Part shown: one piece after another, positions 55,392 to 64,000 of the stretch
How positions within the stretch are numbered: position 1 is the stretch's first letter
How the letters are laid out: each line of letters starts with the position of its first letter
DNA from: Kribbella solani
GTDB taxonomy: Bacteria > Actinomycetota > Actinomycetes > Propionibacteriales > Kribbellaceae
Direction: 5' to 3'
Assembly (NCBI RefSeq): GCF_014205295.1
Contig: NZ_JACHNF010000001.1
Coordinates: forward strand, 124,001 to 188,000
DNA: 64,000 nt
Made by a program: the position numbers and the translations under genes
Notes under the pieces: generated by a model
Seen by the model: the letters and a program-made list of their open reading frames with translations, nothing else
The model's database searches: none
What the model was told of the DNA's origin: nothing

Positions 55392-56861
55392 TTGACGGAA
55401 TTGGCGGAGTTGGCCGAGACGCGGTTGCGGTTGTTTGCGGAGTTGGACAAGGACGGTGATGGGCGGGTTTGGCTCTGGGACTTGCTCGCCCGGCTTGGGC
55501 AGGCGGGGATTCTGCCGGAAGATCCGCGGGTACTCGCCGCGCTCGAGGGGGTTCGGGACTCGTCCGGGCGGCCCGCGATGGCGCCCGGAGCGCGGCCGGT
55601 GCAGATCGACGTGCACGCGTTCGCGGGCATCGCGCAGTACGGCGACCGGATCGTGGAGCGGGCGCTGAGTGGTGAGCTGGCGGTACCCGCGGACGAGTTC
55701 CGGGAGTTCGCGCGCGGGGTCGAGGCGGCGTACGACGAGCTGCTGGCGAATGCGGACGGGCACGTCGCGGACTACATTCCGACGTTGCGGGACGCCGATC
55801 CGGACAAGTTCGGGATCGCGATCTGTACGGCTGACGGGCAGCTGTTCTCGATCGGGGACGCGAAGGCCGGGTTCAGCGTGCAGTCGACGTCGAAGCCGTT
55901 CAACTACGCGATGGCGCTCGAGGAGTTCGGGGCCGAGGAGGTGCATCGGTGGGTCGGGCAGGAGCAGAGCGGCGGTACGTTCAACGATCCGCGGCTTTCA
56001 CTGGATCATGACGGGAAACCGCAGAACCCGATGATCAACGCCGGCGCGATGGCGACGCTCGCGCTGGTCGAGCCGGGGTTGTCCGAGGACGGCCGGCAAG
56101 TGGCGATCGATCACACCTGGACGCGGATGATGGGCGCGGAGCCGGGACACGACCACGCGACCTTTCTGGCCGAGCGGGACACCGGGCACGGGAACCGCGG
56201 GCTGGCCGGGCTGATGGCGGCCAAGGGGATGCTGCGGGTCGATCCGCGGGATCGTGACGCGCCGCAGAAGGCGGCCGAGTTCTACTTCGGGGTCTGCTCG
56301 ATGCAGGTCGATGCGGAGCGGCTCGCTGCCGCGGGCGCGACGTTGGCGAGCGGGGGCATCGCGCCGTACTCGGGAGAGCGGGTGTTCGGGCAGGAGACGG
56401 TCGGGCGGGTGCTTTCGGTGATGGGGCACAGCGGCATGTACAACGACTCCGGGCGGTTCTCCGAACAGGTCGGGCTGCCCGCGAAGAGCGGCGTGTCCGG
56501 GAACGTGATGATGGTGGTGCCGTCGAAGCAGCTTGCGGTGGTGGTGTTCTCGCCGCGGCTGGACGAGGCGGGGAACTCGGTGCGCGGTGTGGAGGTGTGC
56601 CGGCGGCTGGTGAACGAGTTCGGCCTGCATCCGTACAAGGGCCTGGGCGCCGACCGGGGTCGCGTGGCCGGCGCGGTGAGCCGGCCCGCGGTGGGTCTGG
56701 GCCCGGCGGACCGTAAGGCGGAGACCGCGGGCGCGATGCAGCACGCCCTCGACGGCGTGAGCGGCCCCGTGGCCAGCGGTCCCGCCACCAGCACCACGGC
56801 AACCCAAAGCACCACCCCGTCCACCGAACGCACCACCTCACGTCCGGGCCACCAGCTCTAA
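55392..56861 (+). CDS. glsA: Glutaminase A with N-terminal EF-hand
   Basis: The 489-aa protein converts Gln to Glu and ammonia. Residues 19-30 form an EF-hand loop (DKDGDGRVWLWD), with Asp instead of Glu at position 12 of the loop. The glutaminase core from about 60 to 410 shows the SxxK nucleophile QSTSKPFNYAMA, NPMINAGA, and SGVSGNVMMVVPS. The last 80 residues are Ser/Thr/Pro-rich. TTG 55392 with AAAGGGAAA before it is the only sensible start. It is unrelated to the aldarate operon and is followed by an IS element. Confidence 0.91.
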   Translation: MTELAELAETRLRLFAELDKDGDGRVWLWDLLARLGQAGILPEDPRVLAALEGVRDSSGRPAMAPGARPVQIDVHAFAGIAQYGDRIVERALSGELAVPADEFREFARGVEAAYDELLANADGHVADYIPTLRDADPDKFGIAICTADGQLFSIGDAKAGFSVQSTSKPFNYAMALEEFGAEEVHRWVGQEQSGGTFNDPRLSLDHDGKPQNPMINAGAMATLALVEPGLSEDGRQVAIDHTWTRMMGAEPGHDHATFLAERDTGHGNRGLAGLMAAKGMLRVDPRDRDAPQKAAEFYFGVCSMQVDAERLAAAGATLASGGIAPYSGERVFGQETVGRVLSVMGHSGMYNDSGRFSEQVGLPAKSGVSGNVMMVVPSKQLAVVVFSPRLDEAGNSVRGVEVCRRLVNEFGLHPYKGLGADRGRVAGAVSRPAVGLGPADRKAETAGAMQHALDGVSGPVASGPATSTTATQSTTPSTERTTSRPGHQL

Positions 56862-56893
56862 CCAGCCGGGGTTCTCCATCCGTGTTGGGGGGC

Positions 56894-58173
56894 GGGGTCC
56901 AGTGGTCTAAGCAACGAGTAGTTCGGCCAGTGCTTGGGCTGGGGTTTTGAGGTTGAGTGTAGGGCGGGGTCGTTGGTTGAGGGTGGTGGCGATCTGGTCG
57001 AGGCTGGCGGCGGTGTGGGTGGACAGGTCTGTGCCTTTGGTGAGCCAGAACCGCAGGAGCCGGTTGGTGTTCTCGTTGGTGCCGCGTTGCCAGGGGGAGT
57101 GGGGGTCGCAGAAGTAGACAGGCATGTTCAGATCGAGCTGGATGCGCCGGTAGGCGGCTAGTTCGCGTCCGCGGTCCCAGGTCAGGGAGCGGCGCAGGTG
57201 GTCGGGCAGGGTGCGCATCTGGGTGATCATGGTCTCGGCCACGGTGTCGGCGTCGTGCTGGCCGGGCAGGTGCAGCAAGATGGTGAACCGGGTGGTGCGC
57301 TCGACGAGTGTGCCGACCGCGGAGCGGTTGCCGGTGCCGATGATCAGGTCGCCTTCCCAATGTCCGGGCACGGCACGGTCGGTGGCCTCGGCGGGGCGTT
57401 GACTGATCGTGAACGCTTCCCGGTACGGGTTTCGGGCCTGGCGATGGTCGCCGCCGCGGGGTTTGCGGGCCGTGCGGCGCAGGCTCAACTGCCGGTGCAG
57501 GTCTTGTCGCAGCTGGCCGCGGGTCTGCACATACAGCGCTTGGTAGATGGTTTCGTGCGACACACGAGCCATCCTCTCCTGCGCGCTGTCGCCGGGGTGA
57601 TCACGGCGCAGTACTGCCGCGATCAGGCCCGGGGACCAGCCGGTGTCCATCCAGCCGGTGATCCGGGCGCACAGCCCCGGATCGGCGGCCAGCTTGAACT
57701 CCTTGGGCCGGCGCCGCCGCTCATGAGCGGCACGGTGAGCCACCGGCGCCCAATAGGACCCGTCCCGGCCGCGATTGCGGGCCACCTCACGCCAGATCAC
57801 CGACTTGTCCCGCCCGATCGCCTCACCGATCCCGGCATACGACAACCCCTGCCGTAACAGCACAGCGATCACCGCCCGGTCCTCACTGGTCAACGGCCGC
57901 CGAGCTCGCGTCCCCGCGACCCCACCCGGGACTGCTGCTGGCACGCTGCCCGGCAACCCACCAGCTCTGTTCTGCCGCAACGATGGCTCCACAAGCCCCG
58001 ATGTTCGCCACCACAACGAACCCGTATCCCACGACACGCCGACCGCCGACGCCGCTGACTGCACCGACCACCCACCACCCACCAGCGCGAAAAACTCATC
58101 CCGCACTCCGTACGGATACCTCATCGGCATACACAACACCTTCCATCAGGCGTTGCTTCGACCACTGGACCCC
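56894..58173 (-). mobile_element. IS30-family insertion sequence, copy 1
   Basis: The ends are GGGGTCCAGTGGTCTAAGCA on the left and the complement of GGGGTCCAGTGGTCGAAGCA on the right, a near-perfect terminal inverted repeat. The single gene is an IS30-type transposase. Copy 2 lies 40 bases away in the same orientation. Left of the element, GTTGGGGGGCGG (56884-56895) is repeated inverted at the far side of copy 2. I see no clear short target duplication. Confidence 0.88.
56907..58139 (-). CDS. IS30-family transposase, copy 1
   Basis: The 410-aa transposase has an N-terminal helix-turn-helix region (LTSEDRAVIAVLLRQGLSYA) and a DDE core: first Asp in HWEGDLIIGTGN, second in SLTWDRGRELA, Glu in GTNENTNRLLRFW. 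All catalytic residues are present and the frame is intact, so it may be active. Confidence 0.95.
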   Translation of the reverse strand: MLCMPMRYPYGVRDEFFALVGGGWSVQSAASAVGVSWDTGSLWWRTSGLVEPSLRQNRAGGLPGSVPAAVPGGVAGTRARRPLTSEDRAVIAVLLRQGLSYAGIGEAIGRDKSVIWREVARNRGRDGSYWAPVAHRAAHERRRRPKEFKLAADPGLCARITGWMDTGWSPGLIAAVLRRDHPGDSAQERMARVSHETIYQALYVQTRGQLRQDLHRQLSLRRTARKPRGGDHRQARNPYREAFTISQRPAEATDRAVPGHWEGDLIIGTGNRSAVGTLVERTTRFTILLHLPGQHDADTVAETMITQMRTLPDHLRRSLTWDRGRELAAYRRIQLDLNMPVYFCDPHSPWQRGTNENTNRLLRFWLTKGTDLSTHTAASLDQIATTLNQRPRPTLNLKTPAQALAELLVA

Positions 58174-58236
58174 GCCGGGGTTCTCCACCGGTACACGGGT
58201 GGAGAACCCCGGCGGGGTCCAGTGGTCTAAGCAACG
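58151..58236. repeat. 39-bp inverted repeat joining the two IS copies
   Basis: 58151-58189 and 58198-58236 are complementary at 38 of 39 positions around the 8-base loop GGTACACG. It consists of the right end of copy 1, a 40-base palindromic spacer (58174-58213), and the left end of copy 2. The single mismatch is the G/T that differs between left and right IS ends. Confidence 0.92.
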
Positions 58237-59505
58237 AGTAGTTCGGCCAGTGCTTGGGCTGGGGTTTTGAGGTTGAGTGTAGGGCGGGGTCGTTGGTTGA
58301 GGGTGGTGGCGATCTGGTCGAGGCTGGCGGCGGTGTGGGTGGACAGGTCTGTGCCTTTGGTGAGCCAGAACCGCAGGAGCCGGTTGGTGTTCTCGTTGGT
58401 GCCGCGTTGCCAGGGGGAGTGGGGGTCGCAGAAGTAGACAGGCATGTTCAGATCGAGCTGGATGCGCCGGTAGGCGGCTAGTTCGCGTCCGCGGTCCCAG
58501 GTCAGGGAGCGGCGCAGGTGGTCGGGCAGGGTGCGCATCTGGGTGATCATGGTCTCGGCCACGGTGTCGGCGTCGTGCTGGCCGGGCAGGTGCAGCAAGA
58601 TGGTGAACCGGGTGGTGCGCTCGACGAGCGTGCCGACCGCGGAGCGGTTGCCGGTGCCGATGATCAGGTCGCCTTCCCAATGTCCGGGCACGGCACGGTC
58701 GGTGGCCTCGGCGGGGCGTTGACTGATCGTGAACGCTTCCCGGTACGGGTTTCGGGCCTGGCGATGGTCGCCGCCGCGGGGTTTGCGGGCCGTGCGGCGC
58801 AGGCTCAACTGCCGGTGCAGGTCTTGTCGCAGCTGGCCGCGGGTCTGCACATACAGCGCTTGGTAGATGGTTTCGTGCGACACACGAGCCATCCTCTCCT
58901 GCGCGCTGTCGCCGGGGTGATCACGGCGCAGTACTGCCGCGATCAGGCCCGGGGACCAGCCGGTGTCCATCCAGCCGGTGATCCGGGCGCACAGCCCCGG
59001 ATCGGCGGCCAGCTTGAACTCCTTGGGCCGGCGCCGCCGCTCATGAGCGGCACGGTGAGCCACCGGCGCCCAATAGGACCCGTCCCGGCCGCGATTGCGG
59101 GCCACCTCACGCCAGATCACCGACTTGTCCCGCCCGATCGCCTCACCGATCCCGGCATACGACAACCCCTGCCGTAACAGCACAGCGATCACCGCCCGGT
59201 CCTCACTGGTCAACGGCCGCCGAGCTCGCGTCCCCGCGACCCCACCCGCGACCCCACCCGGGACTGCTGCCGGCACGCTGCCCGGCAACCCACCAGCTCT
59301 GTTCTGCCGCAACGATGGCTCCACAAGCCCCGATGTTCGCCACCACAACGAACCCGTATCCCACGACACGCCGACCGCCGACGCCGCTGACTGCACCGAC
59401 CACCCACCACCCACCAGCGCGAAAAACTCATCCCGCACTCCGTACGGATACCTCATCGGCATACACAACACCCTCCATCAGGCGTTGCTTCGACCGGTGG
59501 ACTCC
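58214..59505 (-). mobile_element. IS30-family insertion sequence, copy 2
   Basis: It matches copy 1 over its whole length with about three base changes and one 12-base in-frame duplication near 59243. The right end is diverged (GGAGTCCACCGGTC instead of GGGGTCCAGTGGTC). It abuts the 3' side of glmS. Confidence 0.88.
58227..59471 (-). CDS. IS30-family transposase, copy 2
   Basis: The 414-aa protein is the same as copy 1 except for a repeated GGVA unit in the linker (PGGVAGGVAGT). The DDE residues are intact. The near identity shows a recent duplication or gene conversion. Confidence 0.95.
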   Translation of the reverse strand: MLCMPMRYPYGVRDEFFALVGGGWSVQSAASAVGVSWDTGSLWWRTSGLVEPSLRQNRAGGLPGSVPAAVPGGVAGGVAGTRARRPLTSEDRAVIAVLLRQGLSYAGIGEAIGRDKSVIWREVARNRGRDGSYWAPVAHRAAHERRRRPKEFKLAADPGLCARITGWMDTGWSPGLIAAVLRRDHPGDSAQERMARVSHETIYQALYVQTRGQLRQDLHRQLSLRRTARKPRGGDHRQARNPYREAFTISQRPAEATDRAVPGHWEGDLIIGTGNRSAVGTLVERTTRFTILLHLPGQHDADTVAETMITQMRTLPDHLRRSLTWDRGRELAAYRRIQLDLNMPVYFCDPHSPWQRGTNENTNRLLRFWLTKGTDLSTHTAASLDQIATTLNQRPRPTLNLKTPAQALAELLVA

Positions 59506-59512
59506 GCCCCCC

Positions 59513-59538
59513 AACAGGAGTGGATATCCACTCCTGTT
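59513..59538. terminator. Perfect 26-bp palindrome at the glmS 3' side
   Basis: AACAGGAGTGGAT is followed directly by its complement ATCCACTCCTGTT. It lies 22 bases beyond the glmS stop in the direction of glmS transcription and next to the IS copy 2 end. It may be the glmS terminator and may also have served as an IS30 target, since IS30 elements favour palindromes. Confidence 0.55.
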
Positions 59539-59560
59539 CGAAGGCGGGGGCGACAGGGCT

Positions 59561-61381
<1,821 letters not shown>

Positions 61382-61411
61382 GTAATGGTGCCTTTCGGAA
61401 GGTTGTGGAGG

Positions 61412-61696
61412 TCAGCCGTAGACGATCCGTCGTAGCTGCCGGGCGGAGAGTTCGGGCGAGCGGACCGGCCAGTGCCGGAGCTCGGTGCCGAGCCGGGCGA
61501 AGATCTCGTCGTTGCGGGCGCCGTAGGTCTGCAGCTCACGGTGCCGGCGCCGGACGTACTCCTCGGTCGTCTCGGTGAAATAGGCAAGGACGTCGGCGAC
61601 CACGCGTCGCGACACGTCCGCCGACAGGCCGGTCGTCCGGCTGACCTGCTCGGCCAGTTCGTCCACCGGCTCGACGGCCGCTGCCTCACTGATCAC
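61412..61696 (-). CDS. Small conserved-looking helical protein upstream of glmS
   Basis: The 94-aa protein is rich in Arg and Glu and predicted helical throughout, with TGLSADVSRRVVADVLAYFTE near residue 22 that could be a DNA-binding helix pair, but I do not recognise it. It ends 30 bases before glmS on the same strand, so the two are probably co-transcribed. Confidence 0.7.
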   Translation of the reverse strand: MISEAAAVEPVDELAEQVSRTTGLSADVSRRVVADVLAYFTETTEEYVRRRHRELQTYGARNDEIFARLGTELRHWPVRSPELSARQLRRIVYG

Positions 61697-61737
61697 CCGT
61701 CAACTCTGCAGGTTCCAGCGGTCCAAGACAAAGGATC

Positions 61738-61753
61738 TGCCCGAAATCGGGCA
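61738..61753. terminator. Short hairpin between nucS and the glmS operon
   Basis: TGCCCGA and TCGGGCA pair around a 2-base AA. It lies between the nucS stop and the start of the next minus-strand gene. It may end nucS transcription or sit in the leader of the glmS operon. Confidence 0.35.
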
Positions 61754-61807
61754 AATTCCCTGCTTTGTCAGGAGTTGAACGGCCGTTTAGAACAGCCCCA
61801 GTACTTC

Positions 61808-62467
61808 TTAGAACAGGCGCAGGACGTCCGACTCCATCCCGCGGAGCGCGTCGTAGTCCACGGTCAGGCACTCCAGCCCGCGATCCGTGGCCAGGAACTG
61901 TGCCTGCGGCTTGATCAGCTGCGCCGCGAAGATCCCGCGGACCGGCGCCAGCAGCGGGTCGCGGTTGAGCAGTTCCACGTACCGGGTCAGCTGCTCGACG
62001 CCGTCGATCTCGCCGCGGCGCTTGATCTCCACCGCGACATGCTTGCCGTCGGCATCACGCAGCAGCAGGTCGACCGGCCCGATCGCGGTCGGGTACTCAC
62101 GGCGTACCAGCGTCCAGCCGTCGCCGAACGTGTGTACGTGCTCCGCGAGCAGCTCCTGCAGGTGCGCCTCGACCCCGTCCTTGATCAGACCAGGGTCCGT
62201 ACCCAACTCGTACACGGTGTCGCCGTGCACCTCCTGGAGCGTGATCCGCAGCTCCTCACCGGCCTTGTTGGTGACGCTCCAGACGCCGTCCTCCTCGGTG
62301 AGTTTGCACGGCGGCGACATCCAGTTCAGCGGTTTGTACGACCCGCCGTCGGCGTGGATCAGGACCGACCCGTCCGCCTTCACCATCAGCAGCCTCGGCG
62401 CCATCGGCAGATGAGCCGTCAGCCGCCCCGAATAGTCGACAGAACACGTAGCAATGACCAAGCGCAC
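61808..62467 (-). CDS. nucS: Mismatch-specific endonuclease NucS/EndoMS
   Basis: The 219-aa nuclease replaces MutS/MutL in actinobacterial mismatch repair. The C-terminal RecB-like active site is visible: Asp133 in PVDLLL, Glu147 and Lys149 in VAVEIKRRG, and Gln159 in VEQLTRYVE. The N-terminal DNA-binding half has [15 protein letters not shown]. The C-terminus DVLRLF fits the sliding-clamp-binding tail of the family. The start is GTG 62467. Presence of nucS fits the actinobacterial assignment. Confidence 0.95.
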   Translation of the reverse strand: MRLVIATCSVDYSGRLTAHLPMAPRLLMVKADGSVLIHADGGSYKPLNWMSPPCKLTEEDGVWSVTNKAGEELRITLQEVHGDTVYELGTDPGLIKDGVEAHLQELLAEHVHTFGDGWTLVRREYPTAIGPVDLLLRDADGKHVAVEIKRRGEIDGVEQLTRYVELLNRDPLLAPVRGIFAAQLIKPQAQFLATDRGLECLTVDYDALRGMESDVLRLF

Positions 62468-62532
62468 GAGAAAGCACCGTAGTGCACATCGTGGCCGGAA
62501 CCTATGTCGCCCGGCCGGGGTGAGGTGGCAGG

Positions 62533-62865
62533 GTGGTGATCATGATGCCGAAGGTGAGCGAGGCGGCGATCGCCGAGTACGACCTGGTCGCGGCCGGGCT
62601 GGCGGCCGCCGGGGTGGTGCGCGGCTCGATGATGGGGATGCCGTGCCTGAAGATCGGCCGGAAGATGCTCGCCGGGATGTTCGGTGACGCGATGACGTTC
62701 AAGCTGCCACCGGAGCCGCGGGCGCGGGCGCTCGCGCTGCCCGGCGCGGAGTTGTTCGACCCGGGGATGGGCAGGCAGATGAAGGAGTGGGTAGTGATCC
62801 CGCTCGCGGAGTCCGGCGTCTGGCCCGAGTACGCGGAGGCCGCCTTGGAGTACGTGGCGCCATGA
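62533..62865 (+). CDS. TfoX N-terminal-like small protein
   Basis: The 110-aa protein has the pattern [19 protein letters not shown] followed by [12 protein letters not shown], like the TfoX-N / YjbR-type domain of unknown function. GAGGTGG at 62522-62528 points to GTG 62533 or 62536 as start; ATG 62542 is possible. The TGA overlaps the ATG of the methyltransferase gene, so both are made together. Confidence 0.65.
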   Translation: MVIMMPKVSEAAIAEYDLVAAGLAAAGVVRGSMMGMPCLKIGRKMLAGMFGDAMTFKLPPEPRARALALPGAELFDPGMGRQMKEWVVIPLAESGVWPEYAEAALEYVAP

Positions 62866-63752
62866 ACCTGATGTGCCCGGCCCGGATTCTGCTGCTGCCC
62901 GGTGACATCCAGGACGCGACGATCGGTGAGCGGGTCGCGCAGGTGTACGCCGGGCCGTTCGAGGCGGCGGCGGGATCGCGGCTGGCGGACGTGCTCGGCG
63001 TCAAGCTGACCGTCGTACCCGAGCTGACCCAGCGGCCCGACGCCGAGCTGCAGGCGATCGCTGACCTGCACCGCGGCGAGACGGTGGTGGTGCTCGGGCT
63101 GGATCTCGGCCTCAAACTCCCCGCCACCGTCGAACACACCGGCGACGGCTGGAGCCGCGTACCCACCGACAACGAGCTGACCCTCGCCTCGTACGAGCAG
63201 GCGGCGACCAAGTTCCGCGACTCGATCCCGAAGCAGCCGAGCCCGGCGCTCGCGCACCTGATGGACCTGCTCGCCGAACGGGCCGGCGCGGGCGCGCGGG
63301 TGCTCGAGCTCGGCAGCGGCACCGGCGCCGGCGCACTCGAACTGGAGCGGCGTGGTCTACAGGTACGACGTACCGATGCCGCCGCGTCGTTCGTCGACAT
63401 GATGCACGCCGATGGTCAGGCCGCGGATCGGCTGGACGCACTCGCGGACGAGTTGGGCGGTCCGTACGCGGCCGTGTACGCGAGCGCGGTCTTCCTGCAT
63501 TTCGATCGCGCGCAGCTGGCCGGCGTACTGAAGAAGGCCGTGCGGGCGGCGCCGATCCTGGCGTTCACGACCCGCGAGGGCACCGGCGAGGAGTGGTCGA
63601 ACCGCGTCCTGGACCTGCCGCGGCACTTCGTTCTGTGGCAGGAGGAGCCGCTGCGCGCGCTGCTCGCCGAGACCGGCTGGCGGGTCGACCACCTGACCCG
63701 GGCGGACGGCAGCCGCGGTACCTGGTTCCAGGTACTGGCGGTCCGTGGTTGA
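62862..63752 (+). CDS. SAM-dependent methyltransferase with unusual N-terminal domain
   Basis: The 296-aa protein has a class I methyltransferase domain from about residue 110, with the SAM motif VLELGSGTGAGALELERRG near 146. The first 100 residues (PARILLLPGDIQDATIGERV and on) form a separate alpha/beta region that is not part of a standard methyltransferase. ATG 62862 overlaps the previous stop by four bases. The substrate is unknown. Confidence 0.72.
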   Translation: MNLMCPARILLLPGDIQDATIGERVAQVYAGPFEAAAGSRLADVLGVKLTVVPELTQRPDAELQAIADLHRGETVVVLGLDLGLKLPATVEHTGDGWSRVPTDNELTLASYEQAATKFRDSIPKQPSPALAHLMDLLAERAGAGARVLELGSGTGAGALELERRGLQVRRTDAAASFVDMMHADGQAADRLDALADELGGPYAAVYASAVFLHFDRAQLAGVLKKAVRAAPILAFTTREGTGEEWSNRVLDLPRHFVLWQEEPLRALLAETGWRVDHLTRADGSRGTWFQVLAVRG

Positions 63753-63824
63753 TGGGTGTGAGGTTGGCCTCGGCGGTGACACAGCTCATGGGCGGACCAC
63801 CGCCCGGACTGGCATAGTGCGAGC

Positions 63825-64000
63825 ATGGCTCGGGAACTGACGACGGTGGGTGTGGTGGGTCTCGGCACGATGGGCGCCGGGATCGCCGAGGTGTTCGCGC
63901 GGCACGGGCTGACCGTGGTCGGCGTCGAGCGGGACGAGGAAGCCGTGGCCCGCGGCCGCGGACACATCCAGCACTCGACCGACCGGGCGGTGAAGCGCGG
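63825..64000 (+). CDS. 3-hydroxyacyl-CoA dehydrogenase (partial, 3' end outside window)
   Basis: The first 58 codons read MARELTTVGVVGLGTMGAGIAEVFARHGLTVVGVERDEE, the NAD-binding Rossmann start (GxGTMGxGIA) of the 3-hydroxybutyryl-CoA dehydrogenase family. It oxidises 3-hydroxyacyl-CoA in fatty acid or butyrate metabolism. The rest lies beyond the right edge. Confidence 0.88.
   Translation, partial: MARELTTVGVVGLGTMGAGIAEVFARHGLTVVGVERDEEAVARGRGHIQHSTDRAVKR

Noticed and set aside
59513..59538. Palindrome as a Tn7 attachment site
   Set aside because: Tn7 attTn7 lies inside the glmS coding end and has a different sequence; no Tn7 genes are present.

Overview
The window looks like chromosomal DNA of a high-GC actinomycete. 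GC-rich third codon positions, frequent GTG starts, NucS mismatch repair, an EF-hand glutaminase and the gene order around the ATP synthase all point that way. The gene content is most like Kribbella or Nocardioidaceae relatives, but that is an inference from gene families, not a database match.

Left part (1-33.7 kb): a conserved actinobacterial neighbourhood. It carries prmC (partial), sua5, a wecA-like glycosyltransferase, two small ATP-synthase accessory membrane proteins, the full F1Fo operon atpBEFHAGDC and a DUF2550 protein. murA and the pduO-type cobalamin adenosyltransferase follow further right, an order I recall from Mycobacterium tuberculosis (Rv1300-Rv1315). Inserted into this backbone are an adenosine deaminase, a secreted Cys protein, a LacI regulator with an FAD oxidoreductase and a DUF6351 secreted protein, a sugar ABC importer (two permeases and a lipoprotein, no ATPase), a Ski2-like helicase, FabV, SppA, a STAS protein and a MeaA-type B12 mutase. 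The B12 mutase would use the cofactor made by the PduO enzyme.

Middle part (33.7-56.9 kb): accessory metabolism and regulation. It holds an aldo/keto reductase, DUF488, an amidohydrolase-MFS pair with a GntR regulator, a NarL-type two-component system, two DksA/TraR zinc-finger proteins, a short MreB-like protein, a putative six-hairpin glycosidase, an AhpD/PEP-mutase operon with a MocR regulator, and a D-amino-acid oxidase. Two aldarate operons follow. One is lysR-kdgD-gudD plus a broken D-aminopeptidase; the other is a talarate/galactarate dehydratase coupled to a GntR regulator. Both dehydratases feed 5-dehydro-4-deoxyglucarate to KdgD. A glutaminase closes the block.

Right part (56.9-64 kb): two nearly identical tandem IS30-family elements separated by a palindromic spacer sit beside the 3' end of glmS. 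After glmS come a small conserved protein, nucS, a TfoX-like protein coupled to a methyltransferase, and the start of a 3-hydroxyacyl-CoA dehydrogenase.

The most striking signal is not a gene. The palindrome GGTATACC occurs 21 times between 33,399 and 53,611 and I found none in the other 44 kb. Twelve copies are the longer TGGTATACCA. Sites lie in promoters and inside genes, in all three reading frames, and six force the rare codon ATA. The array begins inside the conserved meaA gene. It may be a dense operator system for a GntR-type regulator, or a sequence-defined chromosomal domain.
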